Shown in pieces: positions 7,683 to 17,049 of a DNA stretch of 64,000 nucleotides (within the stretch, counting starts at the first letter, position 1; each line of letters opens with the position of its first letter). The DNA lies in the NCBI RefSeq assembly GCF_035918015.1, contig NZ_CP109132.1, positions 5,146,001 to 5,210,000 of the forward strand. The letters are read 5' to 3'. The stretch comes from Streptomyces sp. NBC_01754 (GTDB taxonomy: Bacteria > Actinomycetota > Actinomycetes > Streptomycetales > Streptomycetaceae). The notes under the pieces are model-generated. The model made no database searches and was not told where the DNA came from. It saw nothing but the letters and a program-made list of their open reading frames with translations. The position numbers and the translations under genes were made by a program.

Positions 7683-9314
7683 TCAGTGGCCGCCGGGGGC
7701 ACCCACCGTGGCCGGCGGGAACTCCACCTCGACGGCGGGGACGCCCGCGTCAGCCGTGTAGTCGGACGGCGAGGTCTCGTCGATGCCGGCGGGGGCTTTC
7801 AGCGCGTTCAGGACGAACGTCAGCACGATCACCGTGATCACGTTCAGGATGAACGCGGTGAGGCCGATGTAGCCGATCTCGCCGATCCCGGGGATCTCCT
7901 TCGAGGAGCCCCCGAAGTGCTTCTGGGTCGGGCCGGCCACGCCGTACGCCGCCACGGTGCCGTAGACCATGCCGACCGCCCAGCCGGCGATCAGGGCCCA
8001 CCGGTGGAACCATCGGGTGAACAGGCCCCCCACCAGGGCCGGCATCGTCTGGAGGATCCAGATCCCGCCGAGCAGCTGGAAGTTGATCGCGACCGTCTTG
8101 TCCATGGTCAGGACGAAGACGAGTGCGCCGACCTTGACCAGCAGCGAGACCAGTTTGGAGACCCTCGTCTCCTGTCGCGGGGTCGCGTCCGGCTTGAGGA
8201 AGTCCTTGTAGATGTTGCGGGTGAAGAGGTTGGCCGCGGCGATCGACATGATCGCGGCGGGCACCAGGGCCCCGATACCGATCGCGGCGAAGGCCACGCC
8301 GGCGAACCAGTCCGGGAACATGTTCTCGAAGAGCTGCGGGATGGCGAGCTGGCCGTTGTCCACCTCGATGCCGGCGGCGATCGCCATGAACCCGAGCAGC
8401 GCCAGCAGGCCCAGCATCAGCGAATACAGGGGCAGGATCGTGGTGTTGCGCCGGATCACCTCACGGCTGCGGCTGGAGAGCGTCGCCGTGATGGAGTGGG
8501 GGTACATGAAGAGCGCCAGCGCCGAACCCAGGGCCAGTGTGGCGTAACCCCACTGCCCCGCCTCGCCGGGCACCAGCGCGCCGCGCGGCAGACCCGCCTC
8601 GTTCTTCTCGGCGAAGGCCTCGCCGGCCTTGGCGAAGATGTGGTCGAAGCCGCCGAGCCTGATCGGGATGTAGATGATGGCCACCACGATGACCAGGTAG
8701 ATCAGGCCGTCCTTGACGAACGCGATGAGCGCCGGGGCACGCAGCCCGGAGGAGTAGGTGTACGCCGCGAGGACGGCGAAGGCGATCAGCAGCGGCAGGT
8801 CCTTGACGAACCAGTGCGTGGTCGAGCCGCCGCCGACCCCCATGACGTCCAGGACGGCCTGGATGCCGACCAGCTGGAGCGCGATGTACGGCATCGTCGC
8901 GAGGATGCCGGTCAGGGCGACCGCCAGCGACAGGCCCTTGGAGCCGAAACGGCCGCGGACGAAGTCCGAGGTGGTGACGTATCCGTGGGTGTGCGAGACC
9001 GACCAGAGCCGTGGCAGGAAGGTGAAGACGAGCGGATAGACGAGGATCGTGTAGGGGACCGCGAAGAAGCCGGACGCGCCGGCCGCGTAGACGGCGGCGG
9101 GCACCGCCACGAAGGTGTAGGCCGTGTAGAGGTCACCGCCGAGCAGGAACCAGGTCACCCAGGTGCCGAACGACCGTCCGCCCAGGCCCCATTCGTCCAG
9201 GGTCGCCTCGTTCTCGGCCCTGCGCCAGCGCGCGGCCAGGAAGCCCATGACCGTGACGGCCGCGAAGAAGAAGACGAACACGGCGAGTGCGACGCCGTTC
9301 ACGCCGTCCTTCAT
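7683..9314 (-). CDS. mctP: Monocarboxylate uptake permease (sodium:solute symporter)
   Basis: This encodes 543 residues with about 13 hydrophobic membrane segments of the SSF family. The N-terminal text (TLDEWGLGGRSFGTWVTWFLLGGDLYTAYTF) and GYVTTSDFVRGRFGS are typical of MctP, a lactate/pyruvate/alanine importer. The start overlaps the stop of the upstream DUF3311 gene by four bases (ATGA), so the pair is translationally coupled. The cytoplasmic tail is hydrophilic. Family assignment is firm; the exact monocarboxylate is inferred from the rhizobial homologue. Confidence 0.88.
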   Translation of the reverse strand: MKDGVNGVALAVFVFFFAAVTVMGFLAARWRRAENEATLDEWGLGGRSFGTWVTWFLLGGDLYTAYTFVAVPAAVYAAGASGFFAVPYTILVYPLVFTFLPRLWSVSHTHGYVTTSDFVRGRFGSKGLSLAVALTGILATMPYIALQLVGIQAVLDVMGVGGGSTTHWFVKDLPLLIAFAVLAAYTYSSGLRAPALIAFVKDGLIYLVIVVAIIYIPIRLGGFDHIFAKAGEAFAEKNEAGLPRGALVPGEAGQWGYATLALGSALALFMYPHSITATLSSRSREVIRRNTTILPLYSLMLGLLALLGFMAIAAGIEVDNGQLAIPQLFENMFPDWFAGVAFAAIGIGALVPAAIMSIAAANLFTRNIYKDFLKPDATPRQETRVSKLVSLLVKVGALVFVLTMDKTVAINFQLLGGIWILQTMPALVGGLFTRWFHRWALIAGWAVGMVYGTVAAYGVAGPTQKHFGGSSKEIPGIGEIGYIGLTAFILNVITVIVLTFVLNALKAPAGIDETSPSDYTADAGVPAVEVEFPPATVGAPGGH

Positions 9315-9565
9315 GCCGACGCACCCCCCTTGCGGGCACGCTGGTCACGCTGCCACAGCTTGTAGGCGGTCATGGTGAGCGCGGTCGAGATGAGCACCCA
9401 GAGCATCTGGTACCAGTAGAAGAAGGGGATACCGATGAAGGCCGGGTCGGCCTTCGCGTAGGAGCCCACCCAGAGCATCGCCACGAACGGCGCGATCAGG
9501 CAGAGCGCGATGACCACCCTGGCGGGTGTCACCGGGGGTCGCTTCTCGTCGATGTCTTGCGGCAT
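9311..9565 (-). CDS. DUF3311 small membrane partner of MctP
   Basis: This small protein of 84 residues has two transmembrane segments (about 17-38 and 44-66; FIGIPFFYWYQMLWVLIS is the family hallmark) and a basic tail (RDQRARKGG). DUF3311 proteins almost always precede SSF monocarboxylate transporters and are thought to assist them. It is coupled to mctP through a 4-base stop/start overlap. No enzymatic motif is present. Confidence 0.88.
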   Translation of the reverse strand: MPQDIDEKRPPVTPARVVIALCLIAPFVAMLWVGSYAKADPAFIGIPFFYWYQMLWVLISTALTMTAYKLWQRDQRARKGGASA

Positions 9566-9773
9566 ACCGTGATTCCGTCCCCCCGCCGACCCCCCGTAGT
9601 CATGCGCGGGAAATCAAGAGGGGCGTTCCGGCCACCTGTCGCCCCTGTGCGCGTTCGCGGTCGTCAACGGTGCGGTCCCCTTGTTCCCGCACCGCGGTCC
9701 GGGCGACCGCGCCCGCACACGCGTCTGCCCCCGGCCGGCGCGGCCCGGGGGCAGAGGTGCGACGTACGGCCCC

Positions 9774-10637
<864 letters not shown>

Positions 10638-10696
10638 TTAGATGTCGGTCCTATAACGGACGCGAGTGCACTTCTTATACACCCTTGACACCCCTA

Positions 10697-10712
10697 AAGG
10701 TCTAGGCCAAGC
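10697..10712. promoter_or_regulatory. Second dre-like site upstream of dasA
   Basis: AAGGTCTAGGCCAAG keeps the central GGTCTAG.CC of the dre dyad but lacks the outer ACT arm. It lies 7 bases after a TTGACA hexamer (10685-10690) that could be the dasA -35 box, so binding there would overlap the promoter. It is weaker than the site at 10720. Confidence 0.45.
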
Positions 10713-10719
10713 TCCGGTT

Positions 10720-10735
10720 ACTGGTCTAAACCATT
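10720..10735. promoter_or_regulatory. DasR-responsive element (dre) of dasA
   Basis: ACTGGTCTAAACCATT matches the known 16-bp dre dyad (ACTGGTCTAGACCAST type) with only two or three differences. It is about 90 bases upstream of the dasA start, in the dasR-dasA divergent region. It predicts repression of dasA by DasR. Confidence 0.85.
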
Positions 10736-10825
10736 AAAGACCAGGTCCCAGCCCCACAGGCAGTACCAGGCGTACGTCTTCGCGGTGGGCGGGGGGTTGC
10801 TGGTATCCCTGAGGAGGGTGTGGTC

Positions 10826-12127
10826 ATGAAGCGGAAGCTCATTGCGGCGATCGGCGTCGCGGGCATGTTGGTCTCCATCGCGGCGTGTGGATCCGACGAC
10901 AAGTCGTCGTCGTCGCAGGATCCCAAGGACCGCAAGGAAGACCTGACCGTCTGGCTCATGGGTGAGGCCCAGACGACCTGGCCGGAACTGGTCAAGGACG
11001 TCAACGCCGAGTTCAACAAGAAGTACCCCAATGTCAAGGTCAAGGTCCAGTACCAGGGCTGGGCCGACAAGGTCAAGAAGCTCGACACCGCGCTCGGTGG
11101 TGACAAGTTCCCGGACGTCGTCGAGCTCGGTAACACCGAGACCATGCAGTACATCCTCAACGGCGCGCTCGGTGAGGTCGACCTCGCGAAGCACGAGAAC
11201 TCGGACTCCTGGATCAAGGGTCTGAAGGACACCTGCTCCTTCGAGGGCAAGGTCTACTGCGTTCCTTACTACGCCAGCGCCCGTCTCGCGGTCTACAACC
11301 AGGACATGCTCAAGGCCGGCACCGGCAGCGACGAGCTCCCGCAGACCGAGGACGAGTTCCTCAAGGCGATGGACAAGGTGTCCGCGGAGCTGGGCAAGAA
11401 GGACAAGCGCGCCTCGTCCCTCTACTTCCCCGGCCGTTACTGGTACGCCGCGATGTCCTACGTCGCCGCCGAGGGCGGTCAGATCGCCGAGTACGACGAG
11501 GGCTCGAAGGAGTGGAAGGCCACCCTTTCCGCCCCCGAGGCGCAGAAGGGCATCAGCCACTACGTCGACCTGGTCAAGAAGTACAACAACGCCGACCAGA
11601 CGAAGGACGAGCAGGACCACGCCAACGTCATGGCCAACGAGAAGGCCGCGGTCATCTACGGCCAGGCCTGGGAAGCCGGTTCCGTCACCACGGGTGACAA
11701 CGGCAACCCGAAGCTCGAAGGCAAGATCGCCACGGCCGGTATGCCCGGCCCGAACGGCAAGGCGCTCCCGTCCTTCATCGGCGGCTCGGACCTCGCGACC
11801 ATCTCCAAGTCCAAGATCCAGGACCTCGGCGAGGAGTGGATCTCGCTCTTCACCAACGCGAAGTCCATGGAGGTCCTCGCGTCGAAGAACATCCTCCCCA
11901 ACAACGAGAAGCAGCTGGAGCCGCTGAAGGCCAAGCCTGAGACGGCCGCCATCGCCAACGCGGTGCCGGACGCCTGGTTCACGCCGATCGCGCCGGGCTG
12001 GGCCTCCGTCGAGAAGGAGGAGATCCTGAAGAACATGCTCCTGGAGATCGTCAAGGGCACCTCCGTCGCCGACGCCACCAAGAAGGCCGACGAGAAGATC
12101 GACGCTCTGATCAACAAGAAGGCCTGA
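10826..12127 (+). CDS. dasA: DasA, N,N'-diacetylchitobiose-binding lipoprotein
   Basis: This is the extracytoplasmic solute-binding protein of the chitobiose ABC importer (433 aa). A lipoprotein signal peptide ends at a VSIAAC lipobox (Cys21). A Ser/Asp linker and an SBP_bac family 1 fold follow. ATG 10826 follows a GAGGAGGG ribosome site by 7 bases. The codon usage is strongly biased to AAG/GAC/GGC, fitting high expression. A strong hairpin between dasA and dasB should make this gene the most abundant transcript of the operon. In Streptomyces the import ATPase (MsiK) is encoded elsewhere, and none is present here. Confidence 0.93.
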   Translation: MKRKLIAAIGVAGMLVSIAACGSDDKSSSSQDPKDRKEDLTVWLMGEAQTTWPELVKDVNAEFNKKYPNVKVKVQYQGWADKVKKLDTALGGDKFPDVVELGNTETMQYILNGALGEVDLAKHENSDSWIKGLKDTCSFEGKVYCVPYYASARLAVYNQDMLKAGTGSDELPQTEDEFLKAMDKVSAELGKKDKRASSLYFPGRYWYAAMSYVAAEGGQIAEYDEGSKEWKATLSAPEAQKGISHYVDLVKKYNNADQTKDEQDHANVMANEKAAVIYGQAWEAGSVTTGDNGNPKLEGKIATAGMPGPNGKALPSFIGGSDLATISKSKIQDLGEEWISLFTNAKSMEVLASKNILPNNEKQLEPLKAKPETAAIANAVPDAWFTPIAPGWASVEKEEILKNMLLEIVKGTSVADATKKADEKIDALINKKA

Positions 12128-12141
12128 CCTTCCGATGCCAG

Positions 12142-12176
12142 GCGGGGCCCGGCAGTGATGCCGGGCCCCGCTCTTT
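12142..12176 (+). terminator. Intrinsic terminator/attenuator between dasA and dasB
   Basis: A perfect 13-bp stem (12142-12154 / 12159-12171) with a GTGA (GNRA-type) loop is followed by TCTTTT. It lies 15 bases after the dasA stop. Partial read-through would give more DasA than DasB/DasC, as binding-protein operons often require. Confidence 0.88.
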
Positions 12177-12239
12177 TCCCGCAAGTGAACGCCGTGAATT
12201 CCGGGGACTGCCTCGGACCCGCGATGGAAGGTCAGCCAC

Positions 12240-13253
12240 GTGACTGCCGCTGATACCAAGGCCGCCGGGCCTCCGGTCCCCGTACCACGGGACCCCGAAG
12301 TCACAGGGGGCATGCAGCCCCTCAAGGACGACACCGGGCTTCGTGGGCAGAAGAAGAAGCGGAAGAAAGGGGAGCTGCTTCCCTATTTTCTGATCCTGCC
12401 GGCGATCGTGGCGATCGCCGCCGTCTACCTCTACCCGCTCTCCAAGACCGTCATCATGTCCTTCCAGGACATGGGCAGGCGGGAGCTGTGGACAGGCGAG
12501 CCGGCCCCCTGGGTGGGACTGGAGCAGTTCACCAACATCCTGGGCGACTCCGACTTCTGGTGGGTCACCTTCCGGACCGTCGTCTTCATGGTCATCTGCG
12601 TCACGCTGACCATGGGTATCGGTCTGCTGGTGGCCCTCCTGATGCGCCGGCTGACCACCTGGGTGCGGCTCGCGCTGACCTTCGCCCTGATCGCCGCCTG
12701 GTCGATGCCGCTCATGGTGGCCGCCTCGATCTTCCGCTTCATGGCGGACTCCGACTACGGCCTGATCAACACCCTGATCGCCAAGGTCGTCGGTGAGGAC
12801 TGGCTCGGCCACAACTGGTACCTCGACCCGATCCAGGGCTTCGGCATCATCACCCTCCTCGTGGTCTGGGGAGCCGTCCCGTTCGTCGTCGTCACGCTGT
12901 ACGCCGCCCTCACCCAGGTCCCCCAGGAGCTGGAGGAAGCCGCGGCGCTCGACGGCGCCACCGGTTACGGCATCTACCGGTACGTCACCTGGCCGGTCAT
13001 CAAGCCGGTGTTCACCATGGTGGCCACGCTCTCGGTGATCTGGGACTTCAACGTGTTCGGCCAGATCTGGCTGCTGCGCGGCAACAAGCCGGAGCCCGAG
13101 TACGAGACCCTCGGCCTCTACTCCTACTCCAAGGCATTCGAGTCCACCTCGTTCAGCCAGGGCACCGCGATCGCGCTGATCACGGTCCTCCTGCTGTCCG
13201 GTGTGGCCGTGTACTACCTGCGCCAGCTCATGAAGACAGGAGAGGTCGAATGA
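12240..13253 (+). CDS. dasB: DasB, chitobiose ABC transporter permease
   Basis: This encodes 337 residues. An N-terminal cytoplasmic lysine-rich tract (QKKKRKKGE, about 38-46) precedes six membrane segments. The EAA loop that contacts the ATPase is clear (EELEEAAALDGATGYGIYRY region, near residue 230). The GTG start follows GGAAGG. Its stop overlaps the dasC start by four bases, implying coupled synthesis of the heterodimeric channel. It works with the DasA lipoprotein and, by homology, the shared ATPase MsiK. Confidence 0.93.
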   Translation: MTAADTKAAGPPVPVPRDPEVTGGMQPLKDDTGLRGQKKKRKKGELLPYFLILPAIVAIAAVYLYPLSKTVIMSFQDMGRRELWTGEPAPWVGLEQFTNILGDSDFWWVTFRTVVFMVICVTLTMGIGLLVALLMRRLTTWVRLALTFALIAAWSMPLMVAASIFRFMADSDYGLINTLIAKVVGEDWLGHNWYLDPIQGFGIITLLVVWGAVPFVVVTLYAALTQVPQELEEAAALDGATGYGIYRYVTWPVIKPVFTMVATLSVIWDFNVFGQIWLLRGNKPEPEYETLGLYSYSKAFESTSFSQGTAIALITVLLLSGVAVYYLRQLMKTGEVE

Positions 13254-14110
13254 GCAGCACGACCGAGACCCCGGCGCTGCGCCCGGACCGCAAGAAGAGC
13301 CGGCTCGGCTTCGACGTCCTCGGCCTGGGCATCGCCCTGGTCATGATCTTCCCGGTCTACTGGCTGGTCATCAGCGCGCTGCGGCCCAACCACGAGATCC
13401 GGTCCTACGACCAGACCCTGTGGCCCTCGTCGATCACCTTCGACAACTTCGTACGCGCCGCCCAGCAGCCGAACTTCGGCACCGCGATCCAGTCCAGCCT
13501 GATCGTCTCGGTCACCGCGGTGGTCGGCGGCATGATCATCGCGACCCTGGCCGCGCTGGCCATCGGGCGCTTCCGCTTCTTCGGCCGCAAGCCGCTGCTC
13601 CTGATCATGATCCTGGTGCAGATGCTGCCGCCGACCGCGATGCTCATCCCGATCTACGCCCAGCTCAACGCGATGGGCGGGATCGACGAGTACTGGGGCC
13701 TGATCGTCGTCTACCTGGTCTCGACGCTGCCCTTCGCGACCATCATGATCCGCGGCTTCGTGGTGAACATCCCGGTCGAGCTGGAGGAGTCCGCGATGGT
13801 GGACGGGTGCACCCGCTTCGGTGCCTTCCGCCGCGTGATCTTCCCGCTGCTCGCCCCGGGCCTCGCCGCCGCGTCGATCTTCGCGCTGGTCAACGCGTGG
13901 AACGAGTACCTGTTCGCCTACATCCTGATCAACGACAACTCCAAGTACACGCTCAACGTGTGGCTGATGACGTTCACGACCGAACGTGGGACCGACTACG
14001 GCGCGCTGATGGCGGCGTCCACCATGATCGCCATTCCGGTCGTCGTCTTCTTCATGATCATTCAGAAGAAGATGGCCGCGGGCCTCACCTCCGGCGCCGT
14101 GAAGGGATAG
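13250..14110 (+). CDS. dasC: DasC, chitobiose ABC transporter permease
   Basis: This second channel subunit (286 aa) has six membrane segments and a MalG-type EAA loop (ELEESAMVDGCTRFGAFRR, near residue 190). The start overlaps the dasB stop (ATGA). The next gene, dasD, begins 10 bases after its stop, so the three are one transcription unit. The short hydrophilic N-terminus (about 25 residues) is normal for the family. Confidence 0.93.
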   Translation: MSSTTETPALRPDRKKSRLGFDVLGLGIALVMIFPVYWLVISALRPNHEIRSYDQTLWPSSITFDNFVRAAQQPNFGTAIQSSLIVSVTAVVGGMIIATLAALAIGRFRFFGRKPLLLIMILVQMLPPTAMLIPIYAQLNAMGGIDEYWGLIVVYLVSTLPFATIMIRGFVVNIPVELEESAMVDGCTRFGAFRRVIFPLLAPGLAAASIFALVNAWNEYLFAYILINDNSKYTLNVWLMTFTTERGTDYGALMAASTMIAIPVVVFFMIIQKKMAAGLTSGAVKG

Positions 14111-14120
14111 TGCGGCTTCC

Positions 14121-15644
14121 ATGACCACCCTCGTATCCACGACGGACACCCTCACACGGGACGCGCTCGCCGTCCTCCAGCCCGGGTTCACCGGCACAAC
14201 CGCCCCGGACTGGCTGCTGCGCAGGGTCGGCGAAGGCCTGACCTCCGTCGGACTGTTCGGCCGGAACATCCACTCGCCCGAACAGCTCGCCGCGCTCACC
14301 GCCCGGCTGCGCGCCGAGCGCGACGACATCCTCGTCGCGATCGACGAGGAGGGCGGGGACGTCACCCGCCTGGAGGTCAGGGACGGCTCGTCCTTCCCCG
14401 GCAACCTGGCGCTCGGGTCGGTCGACGACGTGGAGCTGACCCGGGCCGTCGCCCGGGAGCTCGGCCGCCGGCTGGCCGAGTGCGGGGTGAACCTCAACTG
14501 GGCGCCGTCCGCCGACGTCAACTCCAACCCGGGCAACCCGGTCATCGGCGTACGGTCCTTCGGCGCCGACACCCACCTGGTCGCCCGTCACACCGCCGCG
14601 TACGTCGAGGGGCTCCAGGCCGCCGGTGTCGCCGCCTGCACCAAGCACTTCCCGGGGCACGGCGACACCGCGGTGGACTCGCACCTCGCGCTCCCGAGCA
14701 TCGAGGTGGATCTGGCCACCCTGCACGCCCGTGAGCTGGTGCCCTTCCGGGCGGCGATCGCGGCGGGTTCCAAGGCCGTGATGAGCGCGCACATCCTGCT
14801 TCCCGCGCTCGACGCCGCCCGGCCCGCGACGCTCAGCCCGCAGATCCTCACCGGCCTGCTGCGCCGGGAGCTGGGGTACGAGGGCCTGATCGTCACCGAC
14901 GGCATGGAGATGGACGCCATCGCGGGGACGTACGGCATCGAGCGCGGCTCCGTCCTCGCCATCGCCGCGGGCGCCGACGCCCTCTGCGTCGGCGGCGGAC
15001 TCGCGGACGAGGGCACGGTGCTGCTGCTGCGTGACGCGCTGGTCGCGGCGGTGCGGAGCGGCGACCTCCCCGAGGAGCGGCTGGCCGACGCCGCCGCACG
15101 TGTACGGGCCCTCGCGTCGTGGACGCAGCGGGCCAGGGGGGCTGTCTCGGAGCCGGGCGCGGCAGTGCAGGAGGGGACCGCGCCCGGCACCGGAGTCACC
15201 TCGGACATCGGGCTCTCCGCGGCCCGCCGCGCCCTGCGGGTGACGGGCGACGCCGCACCGCAGACCGAGCCGGTGTACGTCGCCTCGTTCGCCCCGGTCC
15301 TGAACATCGCGGTCGGCGCGGAGACCCCGTGGGGCGTCGCCACCGAGCTGGAGCGGCTGCTGCCGGGCACCGGCACGGGCACCTACGGCGGCGCGGACGT
15401 GGACGCGGTGCTCCGGGCGGCGGGGGAACGGCGCGTCGTCGCGGTCGTCCGCGACGAGCACCGGCACCCGTGGATGAGTGAGGCGCTGGACGGCCTGCTG
15501 GCGGCCCGGCCCGACACCGTCGTGGTCGAGATGGGGCTGCCCGAGGCACCGGCCCGGGGAGCCCTGCACCTCGCCACCTACGGCGCCGCCCGGGTCTGCG
15601 GGGCCGCGGCCGCGGAGGCGATCACCGGGGCGCGTACGGAGTAG
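14121..15644 (+). CDS. dasD: DasD, GH3 beta-N-acetylhexosaminidase
   Basis: This 507-residue glycoside hydrolase family 3 enzyme probably splits imported N,N'-diacetylchitobiose into GlcNAc. The NagZ-type loop KHFPGHGDTAVDSH (about residues 174-187) supplies the catalytic His/Asp pair. The nucleophile Asp lies in VTDGMEMDAI (about residue 260), where the more common SDDLEM is replaced by TDGMEM. There is no signal peptide, so it acts in the cytoplasm. A C-terminal Rossmann-like domain (about 350-507) is present. It is the last gene of the das operon, closed by a 24-bp perfect terminator. Confidence 0.93.
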   Translation: MTTLVSTTDTLTRDALAVLQPGFTGTTAPDWLLRRVGEGLTSVGLFGRNIHSPEQLAALTARLRAERDDILVAIDEEGGDVTRLEVRDGSSFPGNLALGSVDDVELTRAVARELGRRLAECGVNLNWAPSADVNSNPGNPVIGVRSFGADTHLVARHTAAYVEGLQAAGVAACTKHFPGHGDTAVDSHLALPSIEVDLATLHARELVPFRAAIAAGSKAVMSAHILLPALDAARPATLSPQILTGLLRRELGYEGLIVTDGMEMDAIAGTYGIERGSVLAIAAGADALCVGGGLADEGTVLLLRDALVAAVRSGDLPEERLADAAARVRALASWTQRARGAVSEPGAAVQEGTAPGTGVTSDIGLSAARRALRVTGDAAPQTEPVYVASFAPVLNIAVGAETPWGVATELERLLPGTGTGTYGGADVDAVLRAAGERRVVAVVRDEHRHPWMSEALDGLLAARPDTVVVEMGLPEAPARGALHLATYGAARVCGAAAAEAITGARTE

Positions 15645-15648
15645 GAAC

Positions 15649-15700
15649 GGTACGCAGGAGGGCCGGGTACCCACGGGGGTACCCGGCCCTCCTGCGTACC
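15649..15700. terminator. 24-bp perfect bidirectional terminator, dasD/nagB
   Basis: Arms 15649-15672 and 15677-15700 are perfectly complementary with an ACGG loop. It sits between the convergent ends of dasD and nagB, 4 and 14 bases from the two stops. Confidence 0.9.
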
Positions 15701-15714
15701 GGCTCGGCGGGCTG

Positions 15715-16500
15715 TTACAGGCCCTGCCAGGCCGGCTTCGTCGCGTACGTGGCGCGGAAGTAGTCCGCCAGCTTCAGCTTGGACGCCGCCGCCTCGTCCA
15801 CCACCACGGTGGCGTGCGGGTGGAGTTGCAGGGCCGAGGCGGGCACGACCGAGGCGAGCGGCCCCTCCACCGTCAGGGCCACCGCGTCCGCCTTGCCCTC
15901 GCCGGTGGCCAGCAGGATCGGGTGGCGCGCGTCCAGGATGGTGCCGATGCCCTGGGTGATGACGTGGTGCGGCACCTGCTCGACGTCGCCGTCGAAGAAG
16001 CGCGCGTTGTCGGCGCGGGTCTGCTCGGTGAGCGTCTTGATCCGGGTGCGCGAGGAGAGCGAGGAACAGGGCTCGTTGAAGCCGATGTGCCCGTCCGTGC
16101 CGATCCCCAGCAGCTGGAGGTCCACGCCCCCCGCCGCCGCGAGCGCCTTGTCGTACGCCTCGCACGCGGCCTGGACGTCCTCGGCGGCGCCGTCGGGGCC
16201 CATGAAGGAGGCCTCGGACAGTCCGAGGGGTTCGACGACCTCGCGCAGCACGACCGAGCGATAGGACTCGGGGTGGCCCACGGGCAGCCCGACGTACTCG
16301 TCGAGCTGGCAGATGCGGGCACGAGAGGCGTTCACGGCACCGGAGCGGACCTTCGCGGCCAGTGCCCGGTAGATGGGCAGCGGGGTAGAGCCGGTGGCAA
16401 CGCCGAGCAGGGCGTCGGGCTTGCGGCTCAACAGGGACGCGATGGTGTCCGCGATGAGTTCCCCGCCTGCCGTGGCGTCCGGGACGATGACAACTTCCAC
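15715..16500 (-). CDS. nagB: Glucosamine-6-phosphate deaminase
   Basis: This enzyme converts glucosamine-6-phosphate to fructose-6-phosphate and ammonia, moving aminosugar carbon into glycolysis. Its substrate is the DasR effector, so it closes the regulatory loop. The 261-residue product carries GVATGSTP (phosphate loop), CQLDEYVGL (catalytic Asp) and LGIGTDGHIGFNEP (the NagB signature). The start is GTG 16500. A dre-like site lies 32-47 bases upstream. It converges on dasD. Confidence 0.96.
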   Translation of the reverse strand: MEVVIVPDATAGGELIADTIASLLSRKPDALLGVATGSTPLPIYRALAAKVRSGAVNASRARICQLDEYVGLPVGHPESYRSVVLREVVEPLGLSEASFMGPDGAAEDVQAACEAYDKALAAAGGVDLQLLGIGTDGHIGFNEPCSSLSSRTRIKTLTEQTRADNARFFDGDVEQVPHHVITQGIGTILDARHPILLATGEGKADAVALTVEGPLASVVPASALQLHPHATVVVDEAAASKLKLADYFRATYATKPAWQGL

Positions 16501-16531
16501 GCTGTGCCTGCCGATCTGAAGAGTGGCGTCA

Positions 16532-16547
16532 TGTGGTATAGACCAAT
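16532..16547. promoter_or_regulatory. dre-like DasR operator of nagB
   Basis: TGTGGTATAGACCAAT is an imperfect dyad of the dre type (TGGTMTAGACCA core), 32 bases upstream of the nagB GTG and therefore near its promoter. Confidence 0.82.
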
Positions 16548-16550
16548 TGT

Positions 16551-17049
16551 CCGACCAATCTAGCAGAGCGGGGGCGGTCGGGTGCGGACCGGTCGGGCCG
16601 AACGAGTCCGTGTCGGCACGGGGCCCGTGACCGCGCGGGTCCGGGTGGGCCGTGCGGTCACGGGGCCGGGACGCGGGCGCGGAGGGTCCGGAAACACCCG
16701 CGGGCCGCGGCGCCGGGACGGGACCCTCAGCCCGTCCGGCACCGCAGCCCGGAGCTGCCTGGCCGGCGGTGTGCGGTGCCTCCGGCCACTGGAGGCGACC
16801 GGCGCGGTCAGGGCAGAGAGCGCCGGGCACCTCGGTCCGCCCTCCTGTGCGGGGAGGGCGGAGGTCGGTCGTGTACAGGATGCCCTTACCGGGATGCCGT
16901 ACACCGGCATTGTGGACTAGACCAATAGCCCGTGTCCATCCGTCGGCACGGACATTCCGCACGGGGTGCACGCGCCCCCCGCCCGGTGTCACGTACGCGC
17001 GCGGAGAACGGTTCGGAGGCTCCGGGGCCCCACGGGTACGCTCGCCCCT
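16551..17049. other. Intergenic region nagB-pdtaS, about 500 bases
   Basis: No convincing gene. An open frame at 16582-16920 is Arg/Gly/Pro-rich with no conserved text and no ribosome site. The segment holds a third dre-like site (16911-16926). It also has a composite element at 16871-16904: outer inverted repeat GTGTAC/GTACAC around two direct GGATGCC copies 14 bases apart. The rest is very GC-rich and featureless to me. Confidence 0.6.
16911..16926. promoter_or_regulatory. Distal dre-like site between nagB and pdtaS
   Basis: TGTGGACTAGACCAAT differs from the nagB-proximal site at only two central positions. It lies 411 bases from the nagB start and 124 bases upstream of the pdtaS-like kinase, so it may serve either gene. 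Confidence 0.65.

Noticed and set aside
10718..12334. Open frame of about 538 codons opposite dasA
   Set aside because: Antisense shadow crossing the dasA promoter and the dasA-dasB terminator.
16582..16920. Possible 112-codon gene between nagB and the kinase
   Set aside because: Low-complexity Arg/Gly text, no ribosome site, and its end overlaps a dre-like operator.
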